Notes: a model not told the origin generated them from the sequence alone. Shown: positions 1-7,095, counted from the first letter of the stretch. The stretch is DNA of 27,673 bases from Candidatus Gastranaerophilales bacterium (GCA_900548405.1 UNSJ01000027.1:1-27673), one strand, 5' to 3'. Translations and numbers: made by a program.

Positions 1-43
1 TTGATAAAATCAGGGTTATAAATCATCACTTCCTTGACAAATC

Positions 44-71
44 TCTTAACATTTTATCCAAATTGTAAAGA
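44..71 (+). repeat. 28-bp inverted repeat, left copy
   Basis: This is a perfect inverted match to 209-236. It begins TCTTAACATTTT and ends AATTGTAAAGA. Within the copy, two half-sites (CTTAACATTT and AATTGTAAAG) form an imperfect dyad around a 6-bp centre, the usual layout of a tyrosine-recombinase core site. The link to the recombinase at 280-822 is inferred from proximity. Confidence 0.85.
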
Positions 72-208
72 GATTTTGAAATATAGACTATAAGTGAATT
101 TCAAGGGCATACTATTGCAAGGAATTAAATAAAGATTACATTTTTTAATATATTATGCTCTTATTTTTATTTGTGTTATCATAGGTTTAAGGCAAAAAAA
201 AAAATACT

Positions 209-236
209 TCTTTACAATTTGGATAAAATGTTAAGA
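209..236 (-). repeat. 28-bp inverted repeat, right copy
   Basis: This is the exact reverse complement of 44-71, with 137 bp between the copies. Read on the plus strand the internal dyad is CTTTACAATT-TGGATA-AAATGTTAAG; 8 of 10 arm positions are symmetric. The repeat stops sharply on both sides: positions 43/237 and 72/208 do not pair. Confidence 0.85.
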
Positions 237-279
237 TTATAAAATGTAATGTTCCCCCAATAATAACAATAGTTTAAGA

Positions 280-822
280 CTATAAAATAAAGTTTTGATA
301 ACTTTTATTAATTTGGTCTTGGCCTATTCCTATATATCGCAAAGTTATTTGCGGTGCTGGATGATTGAATATCTTTTGCAGGATAGCAACATCTTTGTTT
401 TTCTTGTAATGATGATATCCGAAAGTTTTTCTCATAGTATAAGTTTCGACACGTTCTTCAAGACCTGCTTTTTTGCAGGCATCGTTGATTATGTAATAAG
501 CAGCAACTCTTTCTAATCTATTTTCAAAGATAGTTGTAAATAGTGGCTCATCAGACCTTTTACCTTTTGTGTATTCTTGGAACATTGGTTTTAATTTAGA
601 ATTAATTGGGAACTTTTTAAACTTACCTGTTTTCTTTTCTATGATTTGGATATGGCTTTTGTTTCTAACATCTCCAACATTTAATTTTAAGATGTCAGAT
701 ATTCTCAATCCACAATTTGTACCTATTGTAAAAAGCAACAAATTTCTATCAGATTGCTCTTTTAATACTTCTTCCACTTTTCTAAAATCATTAATACTTC
801 TAATTGGTTCAACTGTTGTCAT
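280..822 (-). CDS. minimal tyrosine recombinase (catalytic domain only)
   Basis: This is a 180-aa phage-integrase-family site-specific recombinase, expected to cut and rejoin DNA through a tyrosine. Visible catalytic positions are Arg40 (in CGLRISD), a likely beta-hairpin Lys near 64 (EKKTGK), Arg131 (YTMRKTFG), His154 (IFNHPAP) and the nucleophile Tyr163 (LRYIGI). The position normally held by His in the HxxR box is Tyr128. There is no N-terminal core-binding domain, as in short integrases of Gram-positive mobile elements that I recall with the same RKTFGYHHYK stretch. I chose the start at 822 because AAGGAG lies just upstream; the frame stays open further, to 927, without a ribosome site. 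It lies downstream of MuA/MuB remnants and next to the 28-bp inverted repeats. Confidence 0.85.
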   Translation of the reverse strand: MTTVEPIRSINDFRKVEEVLKEQSDRNLLLFTIGTNCGLRISDILKLNVGDVRNKSHIQIIEKKTGKFKKFPINSKLKPMFQEYTKGKRSDEPLFTTIFENRLERVAAYYIINDACKKAGLEERVETYTMRKTFGYHHYKKNKDVAILQKIFNHPAPQITLRYIGIGQDQINKSYQNFIL

Positions 823-906
823 AATTTTCTCCTTTCTATCTTTTTTTAATTTTTTAAATTGGTAAAACCTTTGATATAATTCAATTTTAGAGTTATAAAA
901 TAGGGC

Positions 907-950
907 AAGAATGACAAAATTTTGCAATCTTCAACGTTTTTGTCATTCTT
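907..950. repeat. 13-bp perfect palindrome arms (possible site or hairpin)
   Basis: Arms 907-919 (AAGAATGACAAAA) and 938-950 are perfect reverse complements around an 18-nt centre. The structure sits between the MuB remnant and the recombinase start and is flanked by AAAATAGG at 897-904 and 952-959. It is not followed by a T-run on either strand, so a simple terminator is unlikely. It could be a recombination site, an operator or an RNA hairpin. Confidence 0.6.
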
Positions 951-959
951 CAAAATAGG

Positions 960-1166
960 TTATTTTTCCAAATAATTTTGAGTTAAAAAGAGTATTTCTT
1001 CCAAGTCGTTTTTATCTGCCCACCATTGAATCGTTTGGGATTTTCCTAATCCGTGTTCTCCATAAACAAGTGCTAATTTTGGAATATTTGGTGGGAGTTT
1101 TTGAAGTTCTTCCATTAAGGTAATAAATCTTTTAACATTTTTTGTTTTTACAAATACTTTTTTCAT
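960..1166 (-). pseudogene. truncated MuB-like AAA+ transposition ATPase
   Basis: The 68-residue frame carries a clear P-loop, YGEHGLGKSQT (about residues 35-45), as in MuB/AAA_22 ATPases that select target DNA for Mu-type transposases. Family members usually run to 200-300 residues. Here the frame stops soon after WWADKND, so Walker B, sensor and C-terminal parts are missing. GGAG lies 8 nt before the ATG, inside the end of the transposase frame, and the start follows that stop by 3 nt, the MuA-MuB order expected of a transposon. I read it as a decayed remnant; a short functional derivative is not excluded. Confidence 0.75.
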
Positions 1167-1169
1167 AAT

Positions 1170-2222
1170 TTAATCTCCATACATATTTATATATTCATCA
1201 CTTCTAATGTATTTGGTTAACCAACTTCTATCGACTGGATTAGTGCAACCATTTGCCATAAGCCACTCATATTTTTCGTAATCATTATTAAAAAATGGCT
1301 TGTTCATTTGCAGTTCTTGAGGTGTCTGCTTGGTTGCTCGCATTAAACGGCGTTTCGAGTCTTGCTCAACGCAAGCCTCTTCAGCCTCTGCTCGCAATCC
1401 GCTTTTCTTGCGTTCACGTTTTGGTTTTTCTATAACAGGTATAAGCTCAATTATTGGTTCTTCATTTATATCTGATATTTCTAAAACCTCAGCTTTTTCA
1501 GTTGGGAAGTATTTCAAGAATTCTTTTTTAGCTTTATTTAACTGTCTTCTTTGTTTCTGAATTTTTTGTTTAAATTCTTCAGTATCTTTTACTGTTCCAA
1601 GATGATATGCCATAGGATGTACTTTGGTTTCTTGTTTTGCTATGCATAAAAATTCGCCCTTTAATGAGTAAACATACACTTTGGATAAATCAAAAAGGGA
1701 ATATCTAATATATACCTGTTCCCTAAGGTTAAATAATAATTCGTTTCTGTAATGTAAACCTAAAAAAGTTATTCCATTTCTAGTTACTGTTCTTGGTTCG
1801 GTTTTCGTCATTAAATCATTCAAAATATTTTTATCTATTTCTTGTTTTTGAACAGTATCCAACATCTCTTGAATAATTTTTGAACGGTCATTAGGACAGG
1901 GTTTTAAATTATGATATTGTATCCAACAATCAATAAATTTTATTGTTTCTTGTACAGTTGGGACTTTATTCACTGTTAGAGCTTTATGCATTTCTCTATG
2001 TAATTTTTCTTCACGTTTTAACCACGCAGGTTTATTTTCAATACTTGTTCCAATATATGAAAACATCATATTTTCAAATTCTTCTTGAAATTCAATGAAG
2101 AATCTTTCAATAACTTTTGCTCTAGCGTTATATGGTTTAGCAAATACTGATTTGACCGTAATTATTCTTTTTGTAATTCTCAGCAAATCTTCTGAATGTA
2201 AGATTACAAGGATTATTTTCAT
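1170..2222 (-). pseudogene. MuA-like transposase, C-terminal fragment
   Basis: This is the C-terminal portion of a Mu-type DDE transposase. The stretch VFAKPYNARAKVIERFF (about residues 27-43) matches the end of the retroviral-integrase-like core, where the Glu of VIERFF is the third catalytic acid; the Mu-type beta-barrel and tail follow. The first two catalytic Asp residues are not in this frame, nor in the upstream fragment that overlaps it at 2137-2222. Upstream homologous sequence resumes in another frame at 2137-2688. The frame's first residues are therefore probably not a native start. A more GC-rich, charged linker lies at about 1330-1410. Confidence 0.8.
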
Positions 2223-2688
2223 AACCTGTTTTTTCTAAAATATGTTTTGTTAAACTAATAGCTTTTCCTGTGCAAAATTTATTCGGATGGAGTAAGAATT
2301 TTAAAAATACTTGTTTCATTTTATTGTTTAAAAATGAATTGTATTCATTTTGTTGAGTGTATTTGTAATTAGGTACTAAGGCTTTAAAAGTTCCATAATC
2401 TTCATAGGTTTTAACCCAACGGTGTAATGTTCCTATTGATATTGTTCCAATAAACTTAAATACTTGAGGAAGCAATAAACCAGAATTATATATTTCTAAA
2501 AAAGTATCATCAGCTTCTTTCTTTGTTTTATACTTACCTCTAAAATTTAAAAGTGCTGTAACAACATCAACTCTTGCAAGAGCTGTTAATTTTGCATTTT
2601 CTGTGATAAAGTTACTTCTTTGTGTTACACCATATTTTTTTTTCATCATATGGAATAAGTGCTGTGCATCTTGTTTCCTCATCTTCAA
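2137..2688 (-). pseudogene. MuA-like transposase, middle (N-terminal helical) fragment
   Basis: The 183-residue frame resembles the helical DNA-binding region between the Mu N-terminal domain and the catalytic core. It includes GTISIGTLHRWVKTYEDYG, a helix-turn-helix-like stretch, and it ends FRRFAENYKKNNYG before a spurious tail. Full-length relatives would go on into the catalytic core here; instead the sequence jumps to the end of that core in the next frame. At its 5' end it overlaps the N-terminal fragment across a run of nine A on the coding strand (2635-2643). The annotated ATG is unlikely to be a genuine start. Confidence 0.75.
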
Positions 2689-2869
2689 GTTTTTCTTGAA
2701 CTTCTGATTCTAAACTTGAATACAAAATTTTATAGGATTTACCACCTGCGACAGTAATCTCACGAGCAATATATTTTCCTTTTTGTATTGCTATTCTTAA
2801 TGCACGAGTGCTTTTTAATCCTTTAGCTTTTGCTACTGTATTTAAATCTACATATATATTATTATCCAT
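2612..2869 (-). pseudogene. MuA-like transposase, N-terminal DNA-binding fragment
   Basis: From the likely start MDNNIYVDLNTVAKAKG this frame gives 85 residues of a winged-helix domain (KGLKSTRALRIAIQKG, then YIAREITVAGGKSYKI), typical of the Mu transposase N-terminus that contacts element ends. It runs into the wrong frame after DEKK at an A9 tract. With eight A the frame would continue as YGVTQRSNF and on through the middle fragment. There is no strong ribosome site. Together the three fragments represent one former transposase gene at about 1170-2869. Confidence 0.7.
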
Positions 2870-3075
2870 GACCAACACATTACATTGCAAGTTAAAAAAT
2901 TGGAACATCACTTCCGACTTTTTTTGCCCAAATTTCCCCCTAAAAATCAAATTGGACTTTACCAAAAATCGCATACTATATCAAAATCGCATGCTACTCA
3001 CTAAATTATATTTTAAATGGTGGGGGCGATACCTTGTGTGGGTTCTACAAAATTCACAATCATCGCAAAATAAAA

Positions 3076-3100
3076 ACGGGTCTAACATTTGTTAGCCCGT
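3076..3100 (-). terminator. hairpin terminator
   Basis: The stem is ACGGG/CCCGT plus CTAAC/GTTAG with one bulged T and an ATTT loop. On the minus strand it is followed by TTTTTATTTT, as expected for intrinsic termination. It would end a minus-strand transcript crossing the folded element at 3109-3262. Confidence 0.6.
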
Positions 3101-3108
3101 ATTTATTA

Positions 3109-3262
3109 GGAGAAGGTGGGATTGTCTTGCTCGTTCGCGTTTAACGTGTCTACGGACTTTCTTTTCACAAGCAGAGCTTGTTCCAAAGAAAGTTCCTCCG
3201 CACTCAGCTCACTCGCGCTCGAACCTAAGACCAAGCTATTGCTTGGTAGTTCTCATCCCACC
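3109..3262 (-). other. GC-rich folded element next to tRNA-Ser, possible ncRNA or tRNA-associated repeat
   Basis: This stretch has no supported gene and is visibly richer in G+C than its surroundings. An 8-bp closing stem (GGTGGGAT 3115-3122 with ATCCCACC 3255-3262) encloses a long hairpin at 3156-3193 (ACTTTCTTT/AAAGAAAGT outside, ACAAGC/GCTTGT inside) and a 7-bp hairpin at 3230-3247 (ACCAAGC/GCTTGGT). Positions 3109-3123 match the tRNA-Ser 3' end at 3301-3315 in 14 of 15 bases. A minus-strand terminator follows. It may be a structured RNA, a small tRNA-targeting element or a dispersed repeat. I do not recognise it as a named family. Confidence 0.5.
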
Positions 3263-3269
3263 CACTAAA

Positions 3270-3293
3270 AAAGCCACCGTAAAAGGTGGCTTT
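3270..3293 (-). terminator. terminator after tRNA-Ser
   Basis: A 9-bp stem, AAAGCCACC/GGTGGCTTT, has a 6-nt loop and a T-run on the minus strand. It lies directly downstream of tRNA-Ser. Confidence 0.85.
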
Positions 3294-3296
3294 AAA

Positions 3297-3386
3297 TGGA
3301 GGAGGAGGTGGGATTCGAACCCACGGAACGCGTGAACGTTCGACAGTTTTCAAGACTGCTCCAATCAACCGCTCTGGCACTCCTCC
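3297..3386 (-). tRNA. tRNA-Ser (anticodon UGA)
   Basis: A complete cloverleaf with the long variable arm typical of tRNA-Ser. The acceptor GGAGGAG pairs with CTCCTCC, the T-arm is GTGGG-TTCGAAT-CCCAC, and the anticodon loop is CTTGAAA (UGA). The CCA end appears to be encoded (3297-3299). A strong promoter sits upstream and a terminator downstream. Its 3' end is nearly duplicated at 3109-3123. Confidence 0.95.
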
Positions 3387-3411
3387 ATACAGTTGTATCG
3401 GATGTATCTCA

Positions 3412-3439
3412 ATTGTATAAAATAAATTTCTTTTGTCAA
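3412..3439 (-). promoter_or_regulatory. promoter of tRNA-Ser
   Basis: On the minus strand TTGACA (3434-3439) and TACAAT (3412-3417) are separated by 16 bp, a near-consensus sigma-70 promoter. The expected start lies about 20 nt before the mature tRNA. Confidence 0.8.
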
Positions 3440-3458
3440 GAGAGTTGTTACCAACTTT

Positions 3459-4625
3459 TTATTGTGCTCGAAGCTTATTTACAAAATTCTTTAATCGTTC
3501 AAGAGCTATTTTTAAATTGTCCATTGAATATGCATAAGATATTCTTAAATAGCCCTCACCGCTTTTACCAAAAGCTGTTCCGGGAACTGCTGCAACCTTT
3601 TCTTCTTCAAGAAATTTAGTCGCAAATTCTTCACTTGTCATGCCAAATTCCTTTATACAAGGAAAAACATAGAATGCTCCATAAGGTTCGAAACATTCAA
3701 GTCCCATTTCTTTAAATTCATGAAGTAAAAATCTTCTTCTTTGATTGTAGGCACGACGCATAAGTTCAACATCTTCATCACCGTTTTTGATAGCCTCAAC
3801 TGCCGCATACTGGCTTGTTGTAGGAGCACACATGATTGCAAACTGATGAATTTTTGTCATCTGCTTTATCAAAGGCTCAGGAGCGCATGCATAACCCAAG
3901 CGCCAGCCTGTCATCGCATAAGATTTAGAAAATCCGTTAATTAAAAGGGTTCTCTCCTGCATTCCTTCAATACTTGCAATAGAAACATGCTTACCTTTAT
4001 ATGTAAGTTCGCTGTATATTTCATCTGACATGACTAGAATATCTTTTTCTTTTATGATTTTTGCAATCGCTTCCAAATCATTCTTTTCCATTATCGCACC
4101 TGTCGGATTGTTCGGATAAGGAAGAATTAAAACTTTTGTTTTATCTGTTATTGCAGATTCAAGTTCTTGGGGTGTCAAGCGAAAATCATTTTCGGCTTTC
4201 AAATCAATTATCACAGGCTTTGCACCTGCCAAAACCGCGCAGGGCACATAAGAAACATAAGAGGGCTGAGGAATAATAACTTCATCACCCGGATTTATAA
4301 TTGCACGAAGCCCAATATCAATAGCTTCAGAGCCGCCAACTGTTACAAGAATTTCATGCATAGGATTATAAGTAATATTTTGGGTACGTTTTAAATAATT
4401 ACCAATTTCGCATCGCAATTCTTTCAAACCTGCATTCGAAGTATAGAATGTTTTTCCTTTTTCAAGCGCATAAATCCCCTCATCTCTGATATGCCAGGGT
4501 GTATCAAAATCAGGTTCGCCGACACCTAAGGATATTGCATCTTTCATTTCACTTACAATATCAAAAAACTTTCTTATGCCTGAAGGTTCAATGCTTTCAA
4601 CTATTTTTGAAAGAGAATATTTCAT
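3459..4625 (-). CDS. alaT: class I/II aminotransferase, alanine transaminase-like
   Basis: This 388-aa fold-type I PLP enzyme should transfer an amino group between an amino acid and a 2-oxo acid in the cytoplasm. Motifs in order: NNPTG at 172-176, Asp201 in MSDEIYSE (contacts the PLP ring nitrogen), and the PLP Lys234 in NGFSKSYAMTGWRLGY. Length is normal for the family. Its start overlaps the stop of the upstream Lrp-type regulator by 4 nt, so the two are translationally coupled. The same regulator-aminotransferase arrangement forms the Bacillus alaRT operon, which suggests alanine transaminase. Family homology alone would also fit aspartate or aromatic aminotransferases, so the substrate is inferred. 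Confidence 0.9.
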   Translation of the reverse strand: MKYSLSKIVESIEPSGIRKFFDIVSEMKDAISLGVGEPDFDTPWHIRDEGIYALEKGKTFYTSNAGLKELRCEIGNYLKRTQNITYNPMHEILVTVGGSEAIDIGLRAIINPGDEVIIPQPSYVSYVPCAVLAGAKPVIIDLKAENDFRLTPQELESAITDKTKVLILPYPNNPTGAIMEKNDLEAIAKIIKEKDILVMSDEIYSELTYKGKHVSIASIEGMQERTLLINGFSKSYAMTGWRLGYACAPEPLIKQMTKIHQFAIMCAPTTSQYAAVEAIKNGDEDVELMRRAYNQRRRFLLHEFKEMGLECFEPYGAFYVFPCIKEFGMTSEEFATKFLEEEKVAAVPGTAFGKSGEGYLRISYAYSMDNLKIALERLKNFVNKLRAQ

Positions 4626-5107
4626 GGTGTAATAATTTCCCTTTCTTCTTCATCGTTCGCTTTGTTTAGAACAGTTCCGTGATCTTTGTACTTTTTAAGA
4701 ACAAAATGCGTTGCCGTGCTTAAAACTCTATCAAGAGTAGATAATTTATCGGAAACAAAGTTTGAAATTTCTTTCAATGATTTTTCTTCAATTGTCACTA
4801 GCAAATCATACCCGCCGGATATCAGATATACAGATTTTACTTCCGGATAGTTGTAAATTCTTTCCGCAATTCTGTCAAAACCTTGACCACGTTGTGGAGT
4901 AACTTTAACTTCTATAAGCGCAGTGACTTTTTCAATATTTGTCTTTTCCCAGTTTATAAGCGTATGATAACCGCCGATAATACCGTCTTTTTCAAGGCGG
5001 CAAATCTCATTTGCCACATCAATCTCTTCTTTGTCTAGCATTACCGCAAGCTCTTTTAAATCAATCCTGCTGTTTTTTTCTATAATAGATAGTAATTCTT
5101 CTCTCAT
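4622..5107 (-). CDS. alaR: Lrp/AsnC-family regulator, AlaR-like
   Basis: A 161-aa feast/famine regulator. Residues about 1-50 form the winged helix-turn-helix (RIDLKELAVMLDKEE, then DVANEICRLEKDGIIGGY) and 60-140 the RAM ligand-binding domain (VTALIEVKVTP, VYLISGGYDLLV). I chose the start at 5107 because AGGAG precedes it; the frame stays open upstream to 5164, but that extension lacks a ribosome site and crosses the promoter. It directly precedes and overlaps the aminotransferase, as alaR precedes alaT in Bacillus. A 10-bp near-perfect dyad overlapping its -35 box suggests autoregulation. The ligand, perhaps alanine, is inferred. Confidence 0.9.
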   Translation of the reverse strand: MREELLSIIEKNSRIDLKELAVMLDKEEIDVANEICRLEKDGIIGGYHTLINWEKTNIEKVTALIEVKVTPQRGQGFDRIAERIYNYPEVKSVYLISGGYDLLVTIEEKSLKEISNFVSDKLSTLDRVLSTATHFVLKKYKDHGTVLNKANDEEEREIITP

Positions 5108-5126
5108 ATTTTCTCCTATACAAATA

Positions 5127-5168
5127 ATTTTACCGCAAAAAAAAGCTATGTACATTGAGTGCATAGCT
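5127..5168 (-). promoter_or_regulatory. alaR promoter with overlapping dyad operator
   Basis: On the minus strand, -10 TAAAAT (5127-5132) and -35 TGTACA (5149-5154) are 16 bp apart. A dyad, AGCTATGTAC (5144-5153) with GTGCATAGCT (5159-5168), matches in 9 of 10 positions and covers the -35. This is where a repressor such as the Lrp-type product could bind. The role is inferred. Confidence 0.55.
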
Positions 5169-5375
5169 GTTGATTAGGGATATGTGTATCTTAGTTCTCT
5201 AAGGAGTATGGATATATATTAGCAAACGAAATTTGAAATGAAATCGTAAAAACGTATGATGTTTTTTATATAAAATAATTTTTGTAAAATAATGTAAACA
5301 TTGAAGAGAAAAACTAGCATAAACCTTTTTTTTTCAACTTATAATATCCAACAGGAAAAGAAGTAAGGAAAACAC

Positions 5376-5672
5376 ATGCGTCTACAAGCAATAACACCAG
5401 TTTCTGCAAGAAGAAATCAAAACATATATCAAACAAATAAAAATAACAGACAAAATATACATTTTGGTGTTGGAGAAGATTACGGTCCTGATTTGAATGA
5501 CCCGGAAAACCCGAACAAGGATAAACCCGGCTTCAAAAAAGGTCTTACAGGGATTTTAACAGTTTTGACTTTCCCCGTATCAGTACCTGCAATGATTGCT
5601 TACGAACATTATAAAGACAAAAATAAAGATAAAAAGAAATCTAATATTAATCCTGATAATATAGAAGATTAG
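5376..5672 (+). CDS. small hypothetical protein with one hydrophobic segment and NIHFG motif
   Basis: A 98-aa protein of unknown function. The N-terminus begins MRLQAITPVSARRNQN and a QNIHFG motif lies at about 26-31; short proteins with this early N-x-x-FG feature are, from memory, frequent in Gastranaerophilales. Residues 54-77 are hydrophobic (TGILTVLTFPVSVPAMIAYEH) and the tail is rich in Lys, Asp and Asn. TAAGGA stands 6 nt before the ATG and a TATAAT lies at 5340-5345. It ends 20 nt before ffh, but ffh seems to have its own promoter. Confidence 0.7.
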   Translation: MRLQAITPVSARRNQNIYQTNKNNRQNIHFGVGEDYGPDLNDPENPNKDKPGFKKGLTGILTVLTFPVSVPAMIAYEHYKDKNKDKKKSNINPDNIED

Positions 5673-5679
5673 TTTATGT

Positions 5680-5685
5680 TATAAT
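5680..5685 (+). promoter_or_regulatory. extended -10 of ffh (leaderless start)
   Basis: TGT-TATAAT (5677-5685) ends 6 nt before the ffh ATG, and no Shine-Dalgarno lies between. Transcription would start at about the A of the ATG. Confidence 0.55.
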
Positions 5686-5691
5686 AACATT

Positions 5692-7095
5692 ATGTTTGAT
5701 AGTTTAAGCGAGAAATTACAGAGTATAATCAGTAAAACACGCGGAAAAGAGCTTACTCAGGACAATATGCAGGAGGCTTTGCGTGAAATCCGCCGTGCTC
5801 TTTTGGAAGCCGATGTAAATTTGCGTGTTGTAAAAGCTTTTATTTCATCAGTTAAAGATAAGGCTGAGGGCGAAAAAGTTCTTGAAGGGGTTGATCCGTC
5901 ACAGCAGTTAATCAAAATTGTGCATGACGAACTTGTTAACCTTTTGGGAAAAGAGCAAAACCCGCTTGATTTTTCAGGCAGCCCTAACATGATAATGATG
6001 CTCGGGCTTCAAGGTTCGGGTAAAACCACATCTTCTGCAAAACTTGCAGTTAAGCTGAAAAAAGAAGGAAGAAAACCGCTTCTTGTGGCATGCGATGTTT
6101 ACCGTCCTGCTGCGATTTCTCAATTGCAAACTTTAGGTAAAGAAATTGAAACAGAAGTTTTCACAATTCCCGATTCAAAAGATGTTCAATCAATAGTTCG
6201 CGGAGCAATTGATTATGCCAATGACAACGGGTTTAATACGCTGATTTTAGACACGGCAGGAAGATTACAGATTGATACCGACATGATGGCAGAATTACTG
6301 CTAATCGACAGGATTTTCCACCCGACAGAAAAACTACTTGTAATCGATGCAATGACAGGTCAGGAAGCCGTTAATGTTGCGGAAAACTTTGATGCCCAGC
6401 TCGGTCTTACAGGCCTTGTGCTGACAAAACTTGACGGTGACAGCAGAGGAGGTTCTGCTCTGAGCGTTTCTTACTGCACAGGAAAACCGATTAAATTGAC
6501 AGGTACGGGCGAAAAATTAAACGCGCTTGAAGATTTTTACCCTGAACGTATGGCAACCCGCATTTTGGGAATGGGTGACATTGTTTCACTTGTTGAGCGC
6601 GCGCAGGAAGTTTTTGATGAAAAACAGGCGCTTGAGCTTGAAGAAAAAATGAGTAAGAACAATTTTTCTTACGATGACTTTTTGAAGATGCAAAAGCAGA
6701 TGAAAATGTTCGGTTCAATGGACCAGCTTTTGGGAATGCTTCCGGGGATGAACATCAGCAAAAACGACCGCGAAAAAATTTCTCACGAGGGTGACAAACA
6801 GTTTAAGAAAATGGAAGTATTCATTTCCAGCATGACACCTCAGGAGCGTTCGAACCCCGAATTAATCAACACCAGCCGTAAAAAACGTATTGCAAAAGGC
6901 TGCGGCATGGACTTGGCGGAAATTAATTCATTTATAAAACAGTTTGAACAAATGAGAACAATGATGAAAGGCATGCACGACATGAAAAACATGTTCGGCA
7001 AAATGGGTGGTATGCCTAATATGAATGCTTTAGGCGGAAAAATGGGTAAACACGCATTAAACAAAGCCATGAAAATGATGCGGAAATTTAAATGA
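5692..7095 (+). CDS. ffh: signal recognition particle GTPase Ffh
   Basis: The 467-aa SRP54 homologue binds SRP RNA and nascent signal peptides and delivers ribosomes to FtsY at the membrane. An N-terminal helical bundle (about 1-95) is followed by the G domain with P-loop GLQGSGKTT (105-113), DTAGR (187-191) and TKLDGD (245-250), then the methionine-rich M domain (about 300-467), whose C-terminus contains long Met-rich helices such as FEQMRTMMKGMHDMKNMFG. Length is normal. No ribosome site precedes the ATG; an extended -10 lies 6 nt upstream, so the mRNA may be leaderless. There is no evidence of operon partners downstream. Confidence 0.98.
   Translation: MFDSLSEKLQSIISKTRGKELTQDNMQEALREIRRALLEADVNLRVVKAFISSVKDKAEGEKVLEGVDPSQQLIKIVHDELVNLLGKEQNPLDFSGSPNMIMMLGLQGSGKTTSSAKLAVKLKKEGRKPLLVACDVYRPAAISQLQTLGKEIETEVFTIPDSKDVQSIVRGAIDYANDNGFNTLILDTAGRLQIDTDMMAELLLIDRIFHPTEKLLVIDAMTGQEAVNVAENFDAQLGLTGLVLTKLDGDSRGGSALSVSYCTGKPIKLTGTGEKLNALEDFYPERMATRILGMGDIVSLVERAQEVFDEKQALELEEKMSKNNFSYDDFLKMQKQMKMFGSMDQLLGMLPGMNISKNDREKISHEGDKQFKKMEVFISSMTPQERSNPELINTSRKKRIAKGCGMDLAEINSFIKQFEQMRTMMKGMHDMKNMFGKMGGMPNMNALGGKMGKHALNKAMKMMRKFK

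Noticed and set aside
1330..1410. GC-richer charged stretch inside the transposase C-terminal frame, possible inserted palindromic element
   Set aside because: Only a short direct repeat (TGCTCGCA) is visible, with no inverted arms or target duplication; a charged linker is enough to explain it.
2950..3075. Repeated TCGCAT/ATCGCA words upstream of the transposase as transposon-end binding sites
   Set aside because: The words are short, irregular and have no counterpart near the other side of the element; element ends and target duplication could not be fixed.
3296..3619. Open plus-strand frame across tRNA-Ser and the end of the aminotransferase gene
   Set aside because: It runs through a tRNA and antisense to a well-supported gene, with no promoter or ribosome site.
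6491..6718. Open minus-strand frames inside ffh (also 5757-5990 and 6840-7070)
   Set aside because: Antisense to a strongly conserved gene, no ribosome sites and no domain similarity.
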